Below are positions 8,247-18,600 of a DNA stretch of 51,257 nucleotides, in pieces. The notes under the pieces were generated by a model. It saw only the letters and a program-made list of their open reading frames with translations, was not told where the DNA came from and did no database searches. The DNA lies in assembly GCA_020348305.1 (NCBI GenBank), contig CP070746.1, forward strand, positions 5,243,462 to 5,294,718, written 5' to 3'. The translations under genes were made by a program, and so were the position numbers. The number at the start of each line of letters is the position of its first letter. Position 1 is the first letter of the stretch. Source of the DNA: Desulfobacterales bacterium. GTDB taxonomy: Bacteria; Desulfobacterota; Desulfobacteria; Desulfobacterales; JAHEIW01.

Positions 8247-10298
8247 TTAATTTGAAAGCATGTCAGCGAGCGGATAAAGCTGGTCGGGGTGTTGCTGGTA
8301 GAAGTGGAGTATGTTTTGAATAAGCTCATCTACCGCTTTTTTATTCATGGGCATGGAAAATAACTTTCCCTGGCCAAGTTGACAGTTCATTTCCAGCAAT
8401 ATGGCATATTGTTCCTGGGTTTCCACACCCTCAGCAACCACGATCATGTCCAACCGGTGAGCCAAAGAGATAATCGCTTCAACAATATTTCTATTGCCGT
8501 CAGGTTCATTCCGTATACGTGAAACAAAACTGCGGTCCACCTTTAATGTATCGATGGGAAGGCGTTGCAAGTAACTTAACGAAGAATAACCGGTGCCAAA
8601 GTCGTCTATCACTAATTGCAAATCATAGTCCTTCAGCCGGTTGACCAATCGGATCGTATCATCGGCATCTTCCATGAGGGCGGTCTCGGTAATTTCCAAT
8701 TTTAACCGATTGGGATCCAATCCTGTTTTATCGAGAATTGCTTGAATATCGTCCAAAAAGCTTGGCAATAAAAAATGTTTGATGGAAATATTTACGTTCA
8801 TTGATAGATTAATCTGATCTCCAAGTTGCTCCTGCCATTTTTGAAGATCGTTACACGCCGCTTCAACCACCAGGCGGGTGATCGGAATGATCAGTCCGGT
8901 TTCTTCAGCGATCGAAATGAATGAACCCGGATAAATAAGACCTAATTGCGGATGATTCCATCTGATCAGAGCTTCAAATCCGACCAGAGATGCCGTTTTC
9001 AAGTCAACAATCGGCTGATAGTGATTTTCAAACTGGTTAATATGGATGGCTTTTCTTAAATCCGTCTCGCGCTGCAATAGATGCATTGCTTTCTTATGTA
9101 ATTTTTTATCAAAGACCTTATATTGGGCCTTTCCATTTTCTTTGGCATGATACATGGCTGCATCGGCATCGCGAATGATGTTTTCGGCTTGAGCGTAATC
9201 TATTGTGTTTGATACCACTCCGAAACTGGCCAACGCAAATACTTCCTTTCCGCCTACCATAAACGGTCGTTTTAGTTCTTGTTGAAGCCTTTTAGCAACA
9301 CCACTGGCATAATCGTCACTTTCAATATCCTCTAACAGGATTACAAATTCGTCACCGCCAAATCGTGCCAGCGTATCGATATCCCGAAGCGAATCTTTAA
9401 TCCTATTTGCAAAAGCGATGAGGAGTTTATCCCCGACATTGTGCCCGAGACTGTCGTTGACGAGTTTGAAGCGGTCAATATCTAGATAGAGCACGGCAAA
9501 ATGATAATCAGCGCGTCTTCTTGAGCGTCTAATTGCCATATTTAAGATTTCCATGAAAAGGGCACGGTTGGGGAGATCCGTTAAGGTATCATGAAACGCC
9601 TGATGGTATATTTGCCGTTCAGCCTTTTTGAGTTCTGTAATATCTGCAAGGTAGACAACGCTTTTGTCGGTCCCCGGGATCGGCGATAAGGTACATAGGA
9701 TATCTTTTTTGTTGTTATCGTTGTCGAAAAATTCACACTCAAAATTCTTCGCTTCCCAATTGGTCCCATGCTCACGACCCGAAAAAACCTTATCATTGAG
9801 CAGTCTTCTATGCGTTTTTTTATCAATAAAATTCAACCAAGATTTTTTATTTTCAATATCCTTTTTCTCATATCCGGATATGGCTACAAACTCAGAGTTT
9901 GCAAGAGAAATGGTTCCGTCGGTTTCAACAATAACTGTGGCTGCCCCCGTGTTCTCAAAGATCGTGCGATACTTCATTTCGGATTCACGCAACTCCGTTG
10001 TGCGTTCTTTGACTTTCATCTCCAAATTTTCATTGGCTTCGGCCAGGGCACTCTTGGATCGATTGATTGAATTGATTAATAGCTGGGTACATAAACTTAT
10101 CAATAAGATGATCCCCATAGTTATGAAAACTGATATATTTTGACCGGTCTGTATCGTTTTTTCCAAATAATAATAAAATAGGGCCGCACCTGTTCCGATG
10201 ATTATGAGACCGACTTGATCAAGGGGGGGGACTGGTTTTTTATTGCCCATTTCGCACCTCATTAATTCATCCGGGTTCCAGCGCTGTCTGTCCAGCAA
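8247..10298 (-). CDS. Membrane PAS-GGDEF-EAL cyclic-di-GMP protein
   Basis: 683 residues. Two hydrophobic stretches (about 28-45 and 56-76) anchor it in the inner membrane. A short coiled linker (82-105) leads to a PAS domain (about 106-225). The GGDEF domain has an intact GGDEF at 314-318 and an RxxD product-inhibition site (RDID) at 305-308. The EAL domain has EALIRW from 442, EITETALMED, DDFGTGYSS, KVDRSF and EGVETQEQ, so the phosphodiesterase residues look complete. Both activities could be present; the net direction cannot be judged. The start could also be at the internal ATG of MRCEMGNKK or MGNKK, since the first 12 residues are not family-like. Confidence 0.92.
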   Translation of the reverse strand: MLDRQRWNPDELMRCEMGNKKPVPPLDQVGLIIIGTGAALFYYYLEKTIQTGQNISVFITMGIILLISLCTQLLINSINRSKSALAEANENLEMKVKERTTELRESEMKYRTIFENTGAATVIVETDGTISLANSEFVAISGYEKKDIENKKSWLNFIDKKTHRRLLNDKVFSGREHGTNWEAKNFECEFFDNDNNKKDILCTLSPIPGTDKSVVYLADITELKKAERQIYHQAFHDTLTDLPNRALFMEILNMAIRRSRRRADYHFAVLYLDIDRFKLVNDSLGHNVGDKLLIAFANRIKDSLRDIDTLARFGGDEFVILLEDIESDDYASGVAKRLQQELKRPFMVGGKEVFALASFGVVSNTIDYAQAENIIRDADAAMYHAKENGKAQYKVFDKKLHKKAMHLLQRETDLRKAIHINQFENHYQPIVDLKTASLVGFEALIRWNHPQLGLIYPGSFISIAEETGLIIPITRLVVEAACNDLQKWQEQLGDQINLSMNVNISIKHFLLPSFLDDIQAILDKTGLDPNRLKLEITETALMEDADDTIRLVNRLKDYDLQLVIDDFGTGYSSLSYLQRLPIDTLKVDRSFVSRIRNEPDGNRNIVEAIISLAHRLDMIVVAEGVETQEQYAILLEMNCQLGQGKLFSMPMNKKAVDELIQNILHFYQQHPDQLYPLADMLSN

Positions 10299-10383
10299 CT
10301 TATCCTACTAAGATACAAACTTTATCGGCTATTACAGACTGTAACTTAAGAAATATCAGCGACTTAAATGGTTCTGTTTAAAA

Positions 10384-10417
10384 ACTAAGGCAGAGTAAAT
10401 TTTGACTCTGCCTTAGT
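10384..10417 (-). terminator. Rho-independent-type terminator, minus strand
   Basis: A perfect 13-bp inverted repeat (ACTAAGGCAGAGT and ACTCTGCCTTAGT) around an 8-base loop. On the minus strand the stem is followed by a run of Ts; on the plus strand it is not. It would end transcripts coming from the small Cys protein at 10811-11053, before the GGDEF/EAL gene. Confidence 0.7.
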
Positions 10418-10810
10418 GCGCCTTGACGGATTTTCGTTTTCAAGGCAATGCCCGGTTCAGTTGAGCCATCACCCAGTATGAGTGTGGAGTCGTCCGAACC
10501 TCACGATTTAATGACATATACCAGCTGCAATGGGATGCTGGCCTATGCCAAGGGCCGCGCTGTTTAATTAATTCGACCCATTATTTTCCAATGCAGATAT
10601 TGCCGTTATCAGATCTGCTAAAAAACGAGATGGTTAACGAAGAAGCCGATGGATGTTTTTATCTACCATTTCAAGGATACAAGATTTATGCCAAATCGTT
10701 ATCAAAGTTTTTTATTAGTATAATCAATGGATTACTGGTCAAGTTGCCTGACTGTCGTCAATGTGGATGACAAAAAGCGTCAATCATTATGTCTTGAAAT
10801 GTCAATTAAA
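10418..10810. other. Gap with no clear gene
   Basis: About 390 bp between the terminator and the small Cys-protein stop. The only open reading of note is a 39-codon plus-strand ORF, ATG 10448 to TAA 10567, with a poor ribosome-binding site and no recognisable motif. No tRNA-like fold, promoter or repeat was found. Confidence 0.5.
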
Positions 10811-11053
10811 TTAGGCGCCTTCTTTTCTGGACTCATAACAGCTTCTTTCAAAAAACGATTCGGTTTTCTCATCAAACACAGCTTCATTTTCGTGGATGTA
10901 TTTCGGTGGTCCTTCCCAAGCGCCACAGGCCATAACAACGGGTTCACCCAATGTAAATTTTCGGCCACAAGCCGGACAACCTTCTTCATTCAATCGGTTA
11001 AGCTTTTCAAGATCTATAATTGTTTTATGTATTTTTCGTTTATCCGATGTCAT
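10811..11053 (-). CDS. Small conserved-looking Cys-rich (zinc-ribbon-like) protein
   Basis: 80 residues. The ATG follows a strong GGAGGAGG ribosome-binding site, which supports a real gene. CPACGRKF at residues 26-33 gives a C-x2-C knuckle; further Cys lie at about 43 (VMACGAWEG) and 72 (ERSCYE), with a His near 54, so a metal site is plausible. No enzyme motif, signal peptide or membrane segment is visible and I do not recognise a named family. It is followed by a terminator about 400 bp on and appears monocistronic. Confidence 0.7.
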   Translation of the reverse strand: MTSDKRKIHKTIIDLEKLNRLNEEGCPACGRKFTLGEPVVMACGAWEGPPKYIHENEAVFDEKTESFFERSCYESRKEGA

Positions 11054-11218
11054 GACCTCCTCCTTTAGGATTCAATCAGAAAAATCGTTTTGTCAGAGAG
11101 ATAAGACGTTTGTTGCCCCATAAACGTAACTTTTTGGTTCCCATTTTGGAAGATTCAAATGGTATGAACATGCTTAAACTAATCGTGGTGGTTGAACGTG
11201 TCAATCCAAGAGAAGTGA

Positions 11219-12223
11219 TTACCGGTTCAATTGATACTTTCTTACGGCTTTATTGTGGTCTTTGAAGTTGGTTGAAAAGTGGTGGGTTTTGTCTTTTTTT
11301 GAAACAAAATAAATATAAGGTGTATTGGCAGGGTAGAGAGCAGCTTCCAATGAGTCCCGTCCGGGATTTGCAATCGGACCGGCAGGAAGGCCTCTGATCC
11401 TATAGGTGTTATAGGGGCTAGGAGTGGCAAGATGTTTTCGTGTTAAGTTACCGTCAAAATCCTTTATGGCATATATCACCGTTGGATCCGACTCCAAACG
11501 CATCCTTTTTTTCAACCGGTTGTGGAAAACCGAAGAAATTAGTGGACGCTCGGAAGGCACACCGGTTTCTTTTTCGATAATTGAAGCAAGGGTCACCACT
11601 TGATGAACTGTAAAGCCATAGGTTTGTCCGTGATTTTTCCACTCAGGTTTGAAGACCGACCAGAATCGATCCACTATGGTTGCTATAATCTTTTTAACGG
11701 TAATATCTTTGGGCAAAAAGTAAGTGTCCGGAAACAAATAACCTTCGAATGTTTCAGCTTGAATACCTTTTTCCCGCACAAACGAGGCATCGGTTGCCGA
11801 TTTTAAAAAATCTGCTTTTTCTGCAAAACCTGCCTCAGCAACCAGCTCCGATATTTGAAACATGTTATAACCTTCAGGGATCGTTAGTTTATAAAGTTGC
11901 ACCTCACCCCTTACAAGTTTTCCCAGTATCATAAGTGGGGACATGGACCCGGAAAGAAGATACTCCCCGGCTTGAAGTTTCTTGTCATAGCCCTTAATGC
12001 GCGCAATCAGATTAAAACGTAGCGGACTTTGTATCAAACCCGCTTTATGCAGCAATTTGGTTGTGGCGTTAAATGGTCGGCCGGGTTTCACATGAATGAT
12101 AATTTCATCAGAATTTGCGGAAGTGGGTCTATTTGCATAAAGCCATAAATCAGTTAGAAGGAAGGTACATACGACAACCATAATTAACGAAAAAATAGAT
12201 AAAAAAAGAAAGCGTTTTCCCAA
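11219..12223 (-). CDS. mltG: Endolytic murein transglycosylase MltG (YceG)
   Basis: 334 residues. A single N-terminal membrane anchor (about 5-27) is followed by a LysM-like region beginning IIHVKPGRPF and the YceG catalytic domain. The catalytic Glu lies in ASIIEKETGVPSERP; SDPTVIYA and TPSPYNTYRIRGLPAGPI are further family motifs. It cleaves nascent glycan strands on the periplasmic face of the inner membrane and sets strand length. It is divergent from the redox island, with 288 bp between the starts. Confidence 0.95.
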   Translation of the reverse strand: MGKRFLFLSIFSLIMVVVCTFLLTDLWLYANRPTSANSDEIIIHVKPGRPFNATTKLLHKAGLIQSPLRFNLIARIKGYDKKLQAGEYLLSGSMSPLMILGKLVRGEVQLYKLTIPEGYNMFQISELVAEAGFAEKADFLKSATDASFVREKGIQAETFEGYLFPDTYFLPKDITVKKIIATIVDRFWSVFKPEWKNHGQTYGFTVHQVVTLASIIEKETGVPSERPLISSVFHNRLKKRMRLESDPTVIYAIKDFDGNLTRKHLATPSPYNTYRIRGLPAGPIANPGRDSLEAALYPANTPYIYFVSKKDKTHHFSTNFKDHNKAVRKYQLNR

Positions 12224-12395
12224 TCTCGAATTTACTCCCCAGTCACAGCGAAAGATTTAAATGACTTATAACTTATACCTAGCATATTAAAAAATACACA
12301 CAATTGTCAAAGGTGGAATGAAAAAATTTTAAATGTTACGAAATCAAAAGAATATATCAATTTAATCTTTAGAATATTCATAGTTATGTGATATA

Positions 12396-12424
12396 TTGAC
12401 CTCTAGTGGCACTTTCGATATAAA
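12396..12424 (+). promoter_or_regulatory. Sigma70-type promoter for the first KOR/Hdr operon
   Basis: TTGACC at 12396-12401 and TATAAA at 12419-12424 are separated by exactly 17 bp, about 85 bp before the ferredoxin start. It is the best promoter match in the AT-rich 288-bp gap between mltG and the operon. Transcription would begin near 12431. Confidence 0.6.
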
Positions 12425-12511
12425 GATATCAGGACATTAAGCGTGTGAAAGGGTGACAATTCCGCCATATAAACGGATCGGCTGACCATTACAAAATGTT
12501 TTGGGTGACAT

Positions 12512-12811
12512 ATGAAATTTTGGCGTAAACCCCTGGATGAAGATCGCATCCAGATATCATACGGCATCATCAATATCATCGAGGAACGATGCAAAGGGTG
12601 CGGTTTTTGTATAGAATTCTGCCCGCGCGGGGTGTTTGTGATCTCAACGCATACCAATGCCAAAGGTTACCATCCGCCTGAAATCATTAAACCTTCTGAA
12701 TGTGCGGATTGTGGATTATGCGCTTTGCTATGCCCCGACTTTGCTATTTATATTGAAAGTAGCCAAAAGCCCCTTAAGAAAGACAAAGTTCCGCATACAA
12801 AATCCAGATGA
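12512..12811 (+). CDS. 2 x [4Fe-4S] ferredoxin subunit of 2-oxoacid oxidoreductase (KorD-like)
   Basis: 99 residues. Two classical clusters are visible: CKGCGFCIEFCP near 29-40 and CADCGLCALLCP near 66-77. A basic N-terminal extension (KFWRKPLDEDR) and a Lys-rich tail flank them. The spacing and the GVFVI and DFAIYIE strands match the delta subunit of 2-oxoglutarate/2-oxoacid:ferredoxin oxidoreductases. It is the first gene after the promoter and ends 4 bp before the alpha subunit. It would carry electrons from the KOR core to ferredoxin or to the flavoprotein encoded downstream. Confidence 0.9.
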   Translation: MKFWRKPLDEDRIQISYGIINIIEERCKGCGFCIEFCPRGVFVISTHTNAKGYHPPEIIKPSECADCGLCALLCPDFAIYIESSQKPLKKDKVPHTKSR

Positions 12812-12815
12812 AATC

Positions 12816-14039
12816 ATGAGTTCAGATCAGGGTTTATTAATTGGTGCGCATTTTTTATTGGGAGATTATGCCGCTGCTGAAGGAGCCATCATGGCCGGGT
12901 GTCGCTTTTTTGCAGGCTATCCGATCACCCCTGCCACAGAGATCGCCGAGCGGATGTCTACCCGTTTGCCGCAAGTTGGCGGACTTTATATCCAGATGGA
13001 AGATGAACTCGCCTCGATGAATGCGGTGCTTGGGGCTTCATGGACGGGTGTCAAATCCATGACCGCCACCAGTGGGCCTGGCTTTTCATTGATGATGGAA
13101 AATCTAGGCTTAGGGATTATGTTGGAAACACCCTGCGTATTGATTAATGTGCAGCGGGGAGGGCCGTCAACCGGTTTGCCCACCCTGGTCGGTCAGCAAG
13201 ATATGATGCAGGCCCGATGGGGCTCTCATGGCGATTACGAAATCATTGCACTGGCGCCCACCTCTCCGCAAGAACTCTTCGACCTGACGATACGCGCCTT
13301 TAATTTAGCTGAAAAATTTCGTACCCCGGTTCTGGTCATGACGGATGCAGAAGTCGGGCATATGACTGAAAGGGTCGTTATACCATCCCCAGAGCAAATT
13401 GAAATTATTGATCGTTCCATGGTTCGAAAGGGCGATGTAGAACCCGATCATTTCAGAATCTTCCGTGAGTCAAGCGCTGCCGGTGGCGACGGTGCAGTAT
13501 CACCAATGGCCATCGCCGGAGAAGGCTATCGTTTTCATGTTACCGGTTTGACCCATGATGAACGCGGTTATCCGGCCATGAATGCAGAAGCCAGCGAATG
13601 GAACATCAAACGACTGGTCAATAAGATTCGGGCTCATCGCAATGAAATCATCCAATTAGAGGAACGCTACCTCGATGATGCCGAGATTGTCGTTGTATCC
13701 TACGGCATTTCAGCGCGCACCTCTCTGTGGCCGGTCGAACAGGCACGTAATGAGGGTATTCGTGTTGGCTATCTTCGGCTTATTACTGTATGGCCATTTC
13801 CGGAGGAGCAGATTCGTAAATTGGCCAAAAGGATTCGGGCCTACGTGGTTCCGGAAATCAACATGGGCCAGATCATGCGCGAAGTAGAACGATGTTCAGC
13901 CGGGCAGGCCCGGGTATTCGGTGTTCATCGCCTGGGAGGAGATATTCTGGAACCTCAGAACGTGTTAAATGCCATCCGAAAGGCCGCCGGGCGAATTGAA
14001 ACTTCTCAAGATGACAGCATGAACCGTTCAATGGAGTAA
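12816..14039 (+). CDS. 2-oxoacid:acceptor oxidoreductase alpha subunit, module 1
   Basis: 407 residues from ATG 12816; the frame is open further upstream but that part overlaps the ferredoxin gene in another frame and has no family similarity. Pyrimidine-domain motifs are present: FAGYPITPATEIAE near 32, MEDELASMNAVLGAS, TATSGPGFSLM and QRGGPSTGLPT. The end NMGQIMREVER matches KorA. It forms the ThDP/CoA core with the beta-gamma fusion encoded next, converting a 2-oxoacid plus CoA to acyl-CoA and CO2. The exact substrate (2-oxoglutarate is the family default) is inferred. Confidence 0.9.
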   Translation: MSSDQGLLIGAHFLLGDYAAAEGAIMAGCRFFAGYPITPATEIAERMSTRLPQVGGLYIQMEDELASMNAVLGASWTGVKSMTATSGPGFSLMMENLGLGIMLETPCVLINVQRGGPSTGLPTLVGQQDMMQARWGSHGDYEIIALAPTSPQELFDLTIRAFNLAEKFRTPVLVMTDAEVGHMTERVVIPSPEQIEIIDRSMVRKGDVEPDHFRIFRESSAAGGDGAVSPMAIAGEGYRFHVTGLTHDERGYPAMNAEASEWNIKRLVNKIRAHRNEIIQLEERYLDDAEIVVVSYGISARTSLWPVEQARNEGIRVGYLRLITVWPFPEEQIRKLAKRIRAYVVPEINMGQIMREVERCSAGQARVFGVHRLGGDILEPQNVLNAIRKAAGRIETSQDDSMNRSME

Positions 14040-14047
14040 TCATCCAT

Positions 14048-15616
14048 ATGGCTGAAGACCAAATATCCAACAACGACATGTTGGAGCTATCCTGGCACGA
14101 ATCCTATGACCCGGGTGATTGGGTAACCGGCCTGCATCCAATGGACACGCTTTTAAGGGGCGAACGATTACCTCATATCTGGTGTCAGGGCTGCGGACTG
14201 GGGACGGCGCTGACGACCTTTATCGGAGCGTTGCAGTGGCTTGAAAAAAACCAAGACTGGAACCTGGACAAGGTGTCCGTTGTCTCGGGGATTGGGTGCA
14301 CCGGAAGGGTGGCAGGATATATACGCTTGGATTCATTTCACACTACTCACGGGCGGGCCCTTCCTTTTGCTACGGGTCTCAAACTGGCAAACCCTGAATT
14401 AAAACTGGTTGTCTTTTCGGGTGATGGCGATATTGCCGGTATTGGCGGTAATCATTTTATTCATGCTGCCAGACGCAATCTGGACATCACTGTCATTTGT
14501 GTTAACAATTTCAACTATGGCATGACAGGCGGGCAGGTCGGACCGACAACCCCCCACGGCGCACGAGCGGTTACGACGCAATACGGGAATTTCGAGTTTC
14601 CGTTTAATTTACCGTATTTGGCGGCAGCCGGTGGCGCATCCTTTATGGCCCGTTGGACGGTTCTGCATGCCCGTCGATTGGAGTGGACGCTTCGCGAGGC
14701 CATGCTGCACCCCGGCTTTAGCTTTGTTGAAATTATTGCGCCCTGTTCCACATCCTATGCCCGCTGGAATCCAGAAGGGCAAGGGCTGGACCCCCAGAAA
14801 TTGAGACGGCGGGGTTTGGAGGTCATGAAGCACTACCAAAAGGTAGGAAAGATCGCCCACGGCACTCACCCGAAAGACGCGAACATCAGAGTTGATGAAA
14901 AGGGCCTTATTACTGAAATTGTTGAAGGTATATTTATTGACGAGCCTAAGCCGGAGTTCCAGGCGTCCATTAATCGTCAGGCTCAGGTCGCCAAAAAACG
15001 TTGGGCCGCCGCCAATAAGGCATTAGAGGAGCGTCCCCAGTTGCCCGGCCAGACCGATCAAATCCCGCGAACGGAAGTGCAGTTGGGCGGATTTGGCGGT
15101 CAAGGGATCGTGAGTGCCGGCCGGATCATCGGTCAGGCAGCCACAATTTATGACAAACGCGAAGCCTGTTTCACCCAAAGTTATGGACCTGAAGCAAGAG
15201 GCGGTGCGGCCGGCGCTCAAGTGGTCATTGACAGCAGCCCCATTCATCACCCTCATTTGATTGAACCTTCAAGCGCCATTATCATGTCCCAGGAAGCCTA
15301 CGCCAGATATATCCCGCAGCTGGCAGTTGGTGGTGTGCTGCTCATCGATGAGGGTCTGGTTACCATTTCAGGAGATCATCGCAAGGACATTATCACCTAT
15401 GGTATACCTGCTACCCGGCTTGCGGAGGAACTTGGAAACACTCGAGCCGCCAATACAGTAATGCTCGGGTTTTGGGCAGCAATTGTCAGCGTAATCAGCA
15501 AAGCGGCCATGCGTCAGTCGTTGGCCGATTCGGTGCCTGCGAAAACAATTGACGTGAATCTGAAAGCGTTTGACATTGGATACGAAAAAGGATCGGCAGT
15601 TCGGCGCCATACTTAA
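14048..15616 (+). CDS. 2-oxoacid:acceptor oxidoreductase beta-gamma fusion, module 1
   Basis: 522 residues, longer than any single KOR subunit. Residues about 30-300 are the beta (ThDP) subunit: IWCQGCGLG near 39, GIGCTGRVAGY, the ThDP/Mg motif GDGDIAGIGGNHF near 125 and NNFNYGMTGGQ. After a linker, residues about 335-515 are the gamma domain: LGGFGGQGIVSAGRIIG, then QSYGPEARGGAAGAQVV. Cys of WCQGC, GIGC and APCS suggest the usual beta-subunit [4Fe-4S] cluster. The second KOR operon (26140-28643) encodes these as separate proteins, so the fusion distinguishes the two modules. Confidence 0.9.
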   Translation: MAEDQISNNDMLELSWHESYDPGDWVTGLHPMDTLLRGERLPHIWCQGCGLGTALTTFIGALQWLEKNQDWNLDKVSVVSGIGCTGRVAGYIRLDSFHTTHGRALPFATGLKLANPELKLVVFSGDGDIAGIGGNHFIHAARRNLDITVICVNNFNYGMTGGQVGPTTPHGARAVTTQYGNFEFPFNLPYLAAAGGASFMARWTVLHARRLEWTLREAMLHPGFSFVEIIAPCSTSYARWNPEGQGLDPQKLRRRGLEVMKHYQKVGKIAHGTHPKDANIRVDEKGLITEIVEGIFIDEPKPEFQASINRQAQVAKKRWAAANKALEERPQLPGQTDQIPRTEVQLGGFGGQGIVSAGRIIGQAATIYDKREACFTQSYGPEARGGAAGAQVVIDSSPIHHPHLIEPSSAIIMSQEAYARYIPQLAVGGVLLIDEGLVTISGDHRKDIITYGIPATRLAEELGNTRAANTVMLGFWAAIVSVISKAAMRQSLADSVPAKTIDVNLKAFDIGYEKGSAVRRHT

Positions 15617-15670
15617 CATACGGGGTCGCATTAGACCATCCTTGATGGGGTCTCTTGGAGAAGAACGTTT

Positions 15671-18600
15671 GTGAATAACGGCGCACTTATCATCGGCAGC
15701 AGCCTAGCTGGAATTCAGGCAGCGCAAGATATAGCTGACGCGGGAGTTGACGTCCATTTGATAGAGTCAGCGCCTTTTTTGGGAAATGCAGGTGCCGCCA
15801 CCATACCGCATCATCTTTTCACCACTCGCATATTGGAGCTCGCCAAGCATCCTCGCGTCTCTTTATGGACCAACACCGACCTCAGTCAGACGGAGGAGCG
15901 TCTCGGTGGCTTTGATGTTCAACTGCGTCAACACCCTCGTTATGTTGATTTACAACGATGTACCGGTTGTGGAGACTGTATTGAGGCCTGTCCGGTGACG
16001 GTTCCGAGCACCGGAAATAAGGCTATTTTTTTCCCTAAAGGTGCCCAGCCCGAGTGTGCGGTCATTGAGAAATTCGGTAAAGCTCCGTGTTCTTCAGCTT
16101 GTCCGGGAGGAATTCACGTGCAAGGGTATGTGGCGCTGATTGCTCAAGGCCGGTTTCAGGAAGCGTTCGATCTGATTTGCGAAGCCATTCCATTTCCGGG
16201 TATCTGCGGGCGAATTTGCACCCATCCATGCGAATTGAACTGCCGTCGAACCGAGATCGATGCTGCGGTCGCTATTCGTCAGCTAAAACGATTTGTAACC
16301 GACTGGATCGTTCAGCACGATGAGATTCATCCATCCAAAGTGACCAATCCCCAGGTGCCAGTGTCCAACGGCAGGCGGGTAGCAGTAGTCGGGGCCGGAC
16401 CCGCCGGAATGACGGTGGCCGAGCGGCTCGTCCGGCTGGGATATCGCCTGACGGTTTTTGAGAAAATGCCGGTTTTGGCGGGGATGTTGGCGGCTGGCAT
16501 CCCGGCCTACCGTCTGCCGCGTGAGGTCATCGATCGAGAATACAAGCGCATCCAAAAAAAGGGCGTAAACATCCGTCTCAGTACCGAGATTGGTCCGAAC
16601 GGCCAATATACGCTGGATGACCTTTTCCGCATGGGTTACGATGCCATCTGTTTAGCCATTGGTGCGCATCAGTCTCTTAAGCTGAGAATACCCGGGGAGA
16701 ATTTGCCAGGAGTCGTAAAGGGTATTCAACTGCTAAAAATCATCAATTTTTCCCAGCAACGTGACGATCCCAGCTGTAAAGCGAAGCTTCACCAAATCCT
16801 TCGGAAGGGATCTAAAACTCGGGTGGCGATATTGGGGGGTGGCAACACGGCTTTTGATGTCGCCCGTTCGCTAAAGCGGTTAGGTATTCCAGATGTGTGG
16901 ATTATTTATCGGCGAAGTTGCACCGAAATGCCCGCCTTGCCGGAAGAGCTGGCAGAGACCGAAAATGAGGATGTGCCCATCCAGTTCCTGACTGCACCGG
17001 TGCGCATCTTCGGAGATCGACAGGCCGGAGTATCCGGTCTGGAATGTATTCGAATGACATTGGGCACACCGGATGCCACCGGCCGCCGCCGACCGGTTCC
17101 TGTCGCAGGCAGTGAATTTAAAATGGATGTGGATCTTGTGGTCGTGTCGATCGGACAGGTTCCTGATTTGGGCCTTTTGGAAGATGATTATGGCATCTTC
17201 GTCACCAAAGACCGCAGGATTCAGGTGGATGGTTCCACCTTTGCCACCGATCGGGACGGTGTCTTTGCCGTTGGCGATGCGGTAACCAGTGACCATATGT
17301 CAGCCATTGAAGCCATCGGTATGGGGAAAAAAGCCGCTGCTGCAATTGATGCTTACCTAAATGGTTTCGCATCAGAGCCCAGAATGTCTACCACCGACGA
17401 GATGCCTGTAGCATGCCGAGATTTAACTCCAGATGAACGGTCGCCGAAGCCTCGCATATCCATGCCGGTTCTGCCAGTTTCCAAACGTCTAAAGGATTTC
17501 GCTGAGGTTGAGCTGGGATATAGTGAGACGCAAGCCATCACCGAAGCACAACGTTGCCTGGCATGTGGTCCTTGCGGTGAGTGTATGGCCTGCATTCAGG
17601 CGTGCAAAGCACAAGCGATTGTTCACGAACAGCGGGAAAACATTATCGATTTGGATATCGGTGCGATCATCGTTGCTGAAGATCTGCAGAAATATTCACA
17701 TGAGCAACTGCCTGAGGGGCGGGGCATTTATCGGGTAGCGCCAGAGGAACCGTTGCGCGGCTCTGCTGCGGCAGCCCGCGTCTTGGCGAGCCTGCCCATT
17801 GAACGACCCATAAACGTGCCGACTTACGCTGTCGGCGCTGATCCCCGTGACCCTGCGCGCATCGGAGTGTTTATTTGTCAATGCGGGGGAGCGATTGCCA
17901 AGGTGGTGGATACGAGGGTCCTGACCCGTTGTTCAGCAACTCTGCCCGGGGTTATCCGGGCAGATATCATTGATCAGGCCTGTTTGCCAGAAGCCGCTGA
18001 ATTGATTCGCCGGAGAGTTACAAGTGATGACATAAACCGGGTGATGCTTGCGGCCTGTGCTTGCTGTTCATTGGATCAGGTCTGCTTCAGCTGCGCCTAC
18101 CAGCGCGTTCGATGCAAGCAGAGTCTCGGTTTATTTACGCACGAATCTGAGAATCTGCCGAATCTGGAAAGTTCGGACTTGGCTGAAAATTTGGCACATG
18201 TTGTTTTTGAATTTGTCAATATCCGGGAGCACTGCGCTTGGGTCCATGCGGATGATCCCAAGGCCGCAACCGCTAAGGCGTCGGCCCTGGCAGCATCCGC
18301 GATTATGAAATTAGGCTTATGGTCTTACCGACCCACACAGACCCTGGGCATTGAGCGTTCTGTTCTGATTATGGGCGGAAGCCCTGCCGCCAGTATCTGC
18401 CAGCGGCTGCTGAATAAGCAAGAGGTTGTTACGGCCTATGCGCAGCGGCCACCGTCCCAGTTCTGGAGAGCCGACGGTCATTTTATGGCAGCGGACAACT
18501 CAAGGCACTGGCGAGCCGCAGCGGTGGTGATGGCACCCGTGGATTCAGCCGAGGCAGAGCGGTTGTGCCATACATTTAAAATCGCATCAAAACACATCCC

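Noticed and set aside
10418..10600. Group II intron or transposase remnant suggested by GTGCGCC after the hairpin
   Set aside because: No domain V/VI fold and no uninterrupted reverse-transcriptase or transposase reading on either strand.
12405..12424. Sigma54 promoter suggested by TGGCAC
   Set aside because: The second half of the consensus (TTGC at the right spacing) is absent; a sigma70 match overlaps it.
12657..12815. Extended N-terminus of the module 1 alpha subunit
   Set aside because: This part overlaps the ferredoxin gene in another frame and has no KorA similarity; ATG 12816 gives the normal start.
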